Positions 43,920 to 47,788 of a stretch of 47,788 bases of DNA are shown here, one piece after another. The notes beneath the pieces were generated by a model that made no database searches, was not told the origin of the DNA, and was given only the letters and a program-made list of their open reading frames with translations. This stretch comes from Spirulina sp. SIO3F2. GTDB lineage: Bacteria; Cyanobacteriota; Cyanobacteriia; Cyanobacteriales; Spirulinaceae. Each line of letters starts with the position of its first letter. Positions within the stretch are counted from its first letter, which is position 1. The translations under genes and the position numbers were made by a program. Location: the NCBI GenBank assembly GCA_010672165.1, contig JAAHHN010000023.1, forward strand, positions 1 to 47,788, given 5' to 3'.

Positions 43920-44999
43920 TTATTGGACTGTATGTTCTGAGTGTTGCTTCTGAAATGCTGAGGGCGCTGGCGTCAGCCTTGCGGAGCAACATCGCCCTGT
44001 CCAGTGCTTAAACGTCCATGAAAAAACACTGACCTCAGCAAAACCGAGTAAGCAAGCAATTTCAGACTTATTAAGCTGCCCTGCAGCAACATACTCAAGG
44101 GCGAGATCCCGCCGGACTTCATCGAGTAACTTTTTAAAAGTCGTCTTCTCCCCTTTGAGTTTGAGTTGTAAGGTGCGCTTACTCATGGCGAGCTGCTGCG
44201 CGATCGTTTGCACAGTGGGCACTTCGTGCCGCAACGCTTGGAGAATCTTTTGGCGAACCCGATTCGGTAGCGCCGAATCGGGCGCATTGTTGTCGTTGGC
44301 ATCCCCATACTGCTGCATCAGGGTCTCTACCTGCGCCTCAAATGCCCGTAGCAAGGTCGGATTGGCATTTAAGAGCGTCACTCGGCTAAAGTCCCCCGCA
44401 AACTCGACTCGCAAAGCATCGTGGTCAAAGGCGAATTCGCGATCGCCGAGGATTTCGCGGTAGGGCGTCAGATCATCAGGCTCCGGAAAGGGGAAGGCAA
44501 TTGTTCTCAAGGCGGGTATCACCCGACGGTTACCCAGATTGCGGTGGAAAGTGACGATCGCCGAAGCGATGAAGTCAAATGAATATTTGCGTTCGGGTTG
44601 CCAAGCCCCCGCTGCTCGTTCAATGAACACTAGCCCTGCTGGGGTTTGTTCAACTTCGGTGGTGTAAGCAGTGGTGAGTAAGGGCTTATAGCGGACAAAC
44701 AGTTGAATTCCTTGCGCCACCGTATTGGTATTCATCAGGACATAACCCACCACACCCAAACCCGGCAACTGGAAATATTGCCCCAACTTGAGCGCGATCG
44801 CTGGGTCATTCGTGACCGCAACCAACTCACGCCAAAGCGCATTATTTTCTGCCAAACTCACCCGCGTCCAGGGTTGCTGCAATTTCTGTTCACTCACTCC
44901 TGCTCGGGCTAAAACCGTCTCCACATCTACACCATAGGAGCGAGCAAGCTGCATTCGAGTGTAGATGAGCAGGCTAGATGCGAAAAGGGAAGCTGCCAT
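43920..44999 (-). CDS. AraC-family transcriptional regulator, second copy
   Basis: 359 residues. The N-terminal ligand domain (TVLARAGVSEQKLQQPWTRV, LALKLGQYF) and the C-terminal double helix-turn-helix (DEVRRDLALEYVAAGQLNKS, EIACLLGFAEVSVFSWTFKH) match the AraC protein at 34905-35939. After WTG there is a ten-residue insertion RCCSARLTPA before PSAFQK, caused by about 30 bp of extra DNA. A 21-bp tandem repeat of TTTGCGC type begins 10 bp upstream of the start codon and matches the sites of two DUF4157 genes, so it probably regulates itself and those effectors. Confidence 0.88.
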   Translation of the reverse strand: MAASLFASSLLIYTRMQLARSYGVDVETVLARAGVSEQKLQQPWTRVSLAENNALWRELVAVTNDPAIALKLGQYFQLPGLGVVGYVLMNTNTVAQGIQLFVRYKPLLTTAYTTEVEQTPAGLVFIERAAGAWQPERKYSFDFIASAIVTFHRNLGNRRVIPALRTIAFPFPEPDDLTPYREILGDREFAFDHDALRVEFAGDFSRVTLLNANPTLLRAFEAQVETLMQQYGDANDNNAPDSALPNRVRQKILQALRHEVPTVQTIAQQLAMSKRTLQLKLKGEKTTFKKLLDEVRRDLALEYVAAGQLNKSEIACLLGFAEVSVFSWTFKHWTGRCCSARLTPAPSAFQKQHSEHTVQ

Positions 45000-45009
45000 T
45001 CAAAATAAT

Positions 45010-45048
45010 TTTGCGCTTAAAGCCAAAGACTTTGCGTCTAAAGCCAAA
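45010..45048 (-). promoter_or_regulatory. 21-bp tandem operator next to the second AraC gene
   Basis: On the plus strand TTTGCGCTTAAAGCCAAAG at 45010 and TTTGCGTCTAAAGCCAAAG at 45031 are near-perfect direct repeats with a 21-bp period. They lie 10 bp from the ATG of the divergent-facing minus-strand AraC gene, where a bound protein would block transcription or translation start. The half-site is the same as at 33816 and 36326. Confidence 0.65.
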
Positions 45049-45110
45049 GGGATTTTCGAGAGTCTAGATCACCATAGAACCATAGCAAAACTCAGATTGG
45101 TTTTTCTCAC

Positions 45111-45285
45111 ATGAACAAACGTGCCTTCACTTTCCTCATTGCTGGTTCTTTACTCATCAGCACCAGTATGGTTGCAAGCAATACAAATCGTCTATGCCTG
45201 TGAGACGCCCCAAGAAACGCCGCAACCCCAACCTCAAGCTGATCCCAACCCCAACCCAGCCCCACGCCACCCTCAACGGTCTTAA
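45111..45285 (+). pseudogene. Remnant of a small secreted proline-rich protein
   Basis: The ATG at 45111 opens a signal peptide (MNKRAFTFLIAGSLLISTSM VASNTN) that stops at 45201. In the next frame the sequence goes on as IVYACETPQETPQPQPQADP then NPNPAPRHPQRS and stops at 45285. One base change would join both into a secreted Pro-rich peptide of about 57 residues, so I read this as a frameshifted small gene. It could also be two unrelated frames. Confidence 0.35.
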
Positions 45286-45377
45286 TCTGCCGTCAACCTA
45301 AAAAAGCTCAGTTGTGCAGAATCGTACTTAAGGCTCCTTACAACGTCTGAGTTGATTCTCATCACCTGAATGTGTAC

Positions 45378-45412
45378 AGACCAGTTTCTTGAGCAGATCA
45401 AGAAACTGGTCT
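45378..45412. terminator. 15-bp perfect hairpin
   Basis: AGACCAGTTTCTTGA (45378-45392), loop GCAGA, then the exact reverse complement at 45398-45412, followed by TCGTTTTAGG. It has the shape of an intrinsic terminator for plus-strand transcription. It lies within the upstream part of the longer acyltransferase frame, which argues against that longer start. Confidence 0.6.
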
Positions 45413-45431
45413 TCGTTTTAGGATGCCTTCC
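45406..45431 (+). repeat. Direct repeat left of the acyltransferase gene
   Basis: These 26 bases are identical to 46739-46764. They overlap the right arm of the hairpin at 45378-45412. A further 16-bp match (ACCAGTATGGTTGCAA) links 45162-45177 with 46719-46734. Confidence 0.85.
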
Positions 45432-45642
45432 AGATCAATCAAGAAATAGCGAGCAATCCTCCCAAATACGTTTTTTCAACACATCTACCCGAAAACTACC
45501 CGGAAATTCCCCCCTATCTACCCGATTTCTCCCCGGAGTTTACCCTGTTGGCTTTTTACGCTGTGAACACAGCCAACAACAGGCTTCCTGTTGCAGCGAT
45601 CGCTTTACTAGAACCACTCAGATAGATGACCTGAATGAAATC

Positions 45643-46698
45643 ATGACTTCTACATCAATCGGTGCTTTAAAGCAGTATTCTCTTTCTCCAAAGACCACAA
45701 GAGATTACCAGAATAAGAGCCAATATATTGGCTGGGTAGATTACGCAAAAGGAATTGGTATAACCTTGATGGTTTTGGGGCATGTTATTCGTGGACTCTT
45801 ACGATCTAATTTACTGACTGAGAACCATTGGCTTTTGCTTCTTGATCAATGGATCTATGCATTTCATATGCCCCTATTTTTCTTTTTGTCAGGTTTGTTT
45901 GCACAGTCGGCGTTACGCAAGTCCACTCAAAGCTTGATGATGAAGCGACTCCAGCGCATCGTGTATCCATATTTTCTGTGGTCATTGCTGCAAGGGGTCT
46001 TAAAGCTTGGTCTCCCTAAACACGCAAATGGGACTGTCATTGTAGACAGTCTACTGGGAATTGTACATACACCACTAGATCAATTTTGGTTCTTGTATGT
46101 GCTTTTTTTACTGTTGACTACCCATACTGTTGTCAATCGTCTTGCGATGCCCAATATCCTCTTCCTAGGAATAACATCGTTACTAACAATGATCTATATT
46201 GGTCGGATTTCACTAGGAGACTGGGGAGTAATCTATCTTCTATCACGTTACATTCCAGTCTTTGCTTTGGGTGTTTACATTGGAGAAAAAAGACTATCCA
46301 GGCTACAAGACTTGAGTTTAATATGTCTACTGGCGATCGCCGGACTCACCGGCACAACAATGACAATTGGTGTAAGCTTGGGATTGACAGAAAACCGCTT
46401 CCTTAGTCTTCTCATAGCAGCCTGTGGCATTTCACTAGTTAGTAGTATAGCAATGGTTTTAGTCAGACTTGAGTGTCTAAGTCACTTAGCCAATCTTGGC
46501 AAAAATTCTCTGGAAATTTATCTAGCCCATGTTTTGATTATTGCTGTGGGTCGCATCTTGGCAATCAAAATATTTGGTTATACCAATATCTACTTTCATT
46601 TAGCTTTGGGAGTCATTCTTGGTATTTATATTCCGCTTTGGCTCCGAGGAATGTGTTGCAAGTATAACTTTGACTATTTATTTACTTGGAGTAGATGA
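45643..46698 (+). CDS. Acyltransferase family 3 membrane protein
   Basis: 351 residues from the ATG at 45643; the frame is open 91 codons further up but that part crosses a strong hairpin and has no membrane-protein character. About ten membrane segments are visible. The opening block YIGWVDYAKGIGITLMVLGH with His of GHVIRG, then FHMPLFFFLSGLF and RIVYPYFLWSLLQ, is typical of acyltransferase 3 proteins (OafA/NodX/fucose-4-O-acetylase kind) that acetylate sugars, surface glycans or lipids across the membrane. Substrate unknown. Base composition is lower in GC than its neighbours. It is bracketed by a duplicated sequence (45406-45431 and 46739-46764). Confidence 0.88.
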   Translation: MTSTSIGALKQYSLSPKTTRDYQNKSQYIGWVDYAKGIGITLMVLGHVIRGLLRSNLLTENHWLLLLDQWIYAFHMPLFFFLSGLFAQSALRKSTQSLMMKRLQRIVYPYFLWSLLQGVLKLGLPKHANGTVIVDSLLGIVHTPLDQFWFLYVLFLLLTTHTVVNRLAMPNILFLGITSLLTMIYIGRISLGDWGVIYLLSRYIPVFALGVYIGEKRLSRLQDLSLICLLAIAGLTGTTMTIGVSLGLTENRFLSLLIAACGISLVSSIAMVLVRLECLSHLANLGKNSLEIYLAHVLIIAVGRILAIKIFGYTNIYFHLALGVILGIYIPLWLRGMCCKYNFDYLFTWSR

Positions 46699-46718
46699 TG
46701 ATTGGGTCTTAACTCCAT

Positions 46719-46764
46719 ACCAGTATGGTTGCAAATAGCTGGTCTTCGTTTTAGGATGCCTTCC
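46719..46764 (+). repeat. Direct repeat right of the acyltransferase gene
   Basis: This 46-bp stretch fuses copies of 45162-45177 and 45406-45431, with about 230 bp between them lost. The acyltransferase gene is therefore flanked by copies of one sequence, the right one shortened. The rest of the gap to 47014 holds only upstream DNA of the next gene, including CTATATTTC at 46908, shared with 24709. Confidence 0.7.
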
Positions 46765-47014
46765 CACTTGAGACGCGGCGTTTTGTCATGGTCATGATTT
46801 GGCTTGTTGGACGCGATCACTACCAAAATCGCCGCCACAGAGTGAGCCATTATTGGGTTGCGATTGTGAACTGTGCTGCGACCAAGATGGTAATTTTTAG
46901 TACTTTTTCTATATTTCACATTCGGACGAAGAGTTGCACAGTAGGAGTTGATGGAGGAATAAAGAAACCCCATTCCGCCGTCACTCTGAATCAGCCCAAT
47001 TCTGAAATCGGCTC

Positions 47015-47788
47015 ATGCTCAAAACTGCACTGCTCGTAACGCTCCCCCTCCATTTTTGCCTTGCTCCATCCCTTTACGCCCAGAGCATCACCACCGCCCC
47101 CGATGGCACAGGCACAATCATCCAGCACCAGGACAACACTTATCACATCCAAGGCGGAACCCAAGCTGGAGCCAACCTGTTCCATTCGTTTCAAGAATTT
47201 GGACTGAGCAGTGGTGAAATTGCCAATTTCCTCAGTAACCCCAGCATCACGAATATCTTTGGGCGAGTGACGGGGGGCAATGCCTCAATGATTGATGGTT
47301 TGATCCAGGCGAATCCTAACCTGTATCTGATGAATCCGGCGGGCATTGTGTTTGGGGCCAATGCCAGCTTGAACGTGGGTGGTGATTTCTTCGCAACAAC
47401 CGCTGACCGAATTGGGTTTGAGGGGGGTTGGTTTAACGCCACAGGTATAAATGACTATGCGACCTTGGTGGGTGCGCCCAACCAGTTTGCGTTTTTGAGT
47501 GAGCAGCCAGGTGCAATTCTCAATTTTGGGGATCTCAGCAATAGTGGCGATCTGAGCTTGGTGGGAGGAACCGTCCTCAGCCAGGGGAGTGTGGTATCAA
47601 CAGGCAATGTGACCATCGCAGCAGTACCAGGAGAGCGGCTGGTGAACTTGGCCCAGGATGGAATGCTGCTGAGTCTGGATTTGCCCCAGAATTCAGTGGC
47701 AGCAGGGATCACACCCATTGATTTGCCAACGTTATTGACGGGAACCTCTGCCCTCACCCAACCCTCTCCCAGTGGGAGAGGGTTGGGA
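47015..47788 (+). CDS. Haemagglutinin-type secreted protein, N-terminal part only
   Basis: 258 codons are visible and the frame stays open at the window end. A signal peptide (MLKTALLVTLPLHFCLAPSL YAQS) precedes a two-partner-secretion domain almost the same as in the protein at 24773: TAPDGTGTIIQHQDNTYHIQ, LFHSFQEFGLSSGE, NPNLYLMNPAGIVFG, GGDFFATTADRIGF. A TpsB-type porin would export it. At the last visible codons the homology breaks: after PTLLTGTS comes ALTQPSPSGRGLG, which is the translation of a dispersed palindromic repeat. Whether the frame resumes homology is beyond the window. Confidence 0.85.
   Translation, partial: MLKTALLVTLPLHFCLAPSLYAQSITTAPDGTGTIIQHQDNTYHIQGGTQAGANLFHSFQEFGLSSGEIANFLSNPSITNIFGRVTGGNASMIDGLIQANPNLYLMNPAGIVFGANASLNVGGDFFATTADRIGFEGGWFNATGINDYATLVGAPNQFAFLSEQPGAILNFGDLSNSGDLSLVGGTVLSQGSVVSTGNVTIAAVPGERLVNLAQDGMLLSLDLPQNSVAAGITPIDLPTLLTGTSALTQPSPSGRGLG
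47762..47782. repeat. Dispersed palindromic repeat inside a coding frame
   Basis: CCCTCTCCCAGTGGGAGAGGG is a perfect hairpin of the same type as at 36249-36269. It lies in frame inside the haemagglutinin-type gene, where the homologue at 24773 has no such sequence. Confidence 0.75.

Noticed and set aside
45370..45642. Upstream extension of the acyltransferase gene (91 codons)
   Set aside because: It crosses a perfect 15-bp hairpin and one of the direct repeats, and the encoded sequence is not membrane-protein-like.

Overview
The window is a piece of a cyanobacterial chromosome. The evidence is very frequent HIP1 octamers (GCGATCGC), a GUN4-domain protein, two haemagglutinin-type secreted proteins of cyanobacterial style, Uma2 nuclease remnants, and many short dispersed palindromes. 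I cannot name the genus. Housekeeping content is small (mutS at 3.3-5.9 kb); most of the rest is accessory DNA.

Layout. 0-2.1 kb: a Cache-type histidine kinase cut by the window start. 2.1-3.3 kb: non-coding, with a broken Uma2 gene. 3.3-7.6 kb: MutS, a GUN4-domain membrane protein and a methyltransferase-like protein. 8-24.4 kb: an island of five eCIS-core-domain (DUF4157) proteins with different C-terminal payloads, two AAA+ ATPases of the eCIS type, and a large membrane protein. 24.8-28.2 kb: a secreted beta-helix protein (TPS domain, DUF4347), followed by gene debris. 28.6-30.8 kb: a minus-strand three-gene cassette with a PD-(D/E)XK nuclease. 31.2-32.0 kb: a small ORF coupled to an HNH nuclease. 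32-33.6 kb: a sensor diguanylate cyclase. 33.9-38.9 kb: two more DUF4157 proteins, with an AraC regulator and an AraC remnant. 39.4-42.2 kb: a solute-binding protein plus Cache histidine kinase. 42.4-45 kb: an SH3b protein, a toxin-antitoxin pair interrupted in frame by a small mobile element, and a second AraC regulator. 45.6-46.7 kb: an acyltransferase. 47.0 kb to the end: a second haemagglutinin-type protein, cut by the window end.

Main interpretation. The window looks like a cargo reservoir of an extracellular contractile injection system: seven proteins share a disordered N-terminal leader and a DUF4157 core with an intact HELTH motif, then carry different payloads. I read the payloads as a RelA/SpoT-like nucleotidyltransferase, a CheD-like deamidase, two R-S-E ADP-ribosyltransferases, an RGS-like domain, a truncated tail and an unrecognised beta-rich domain. 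No sheath, tube or baseplate gene is in the window.

Two regulatory codes can be read directly. Four DUF4157 genes carry a 14-bp palindrome (TAGAC-N4-GTCTA type) exactly 24 nt upstream of a -10-like hexamer and 80-86 nt upstream of the ATG. Two others carry a pair of TTTGCGC half-sites with a 21-bp period, at an identical distance from the ATG. The same 21-bp-period repeat lies just upstream of the AraC-family gene at 43.9-45.0 kb, which suggests that this regulator or its paralogue controls those effectors and itself.
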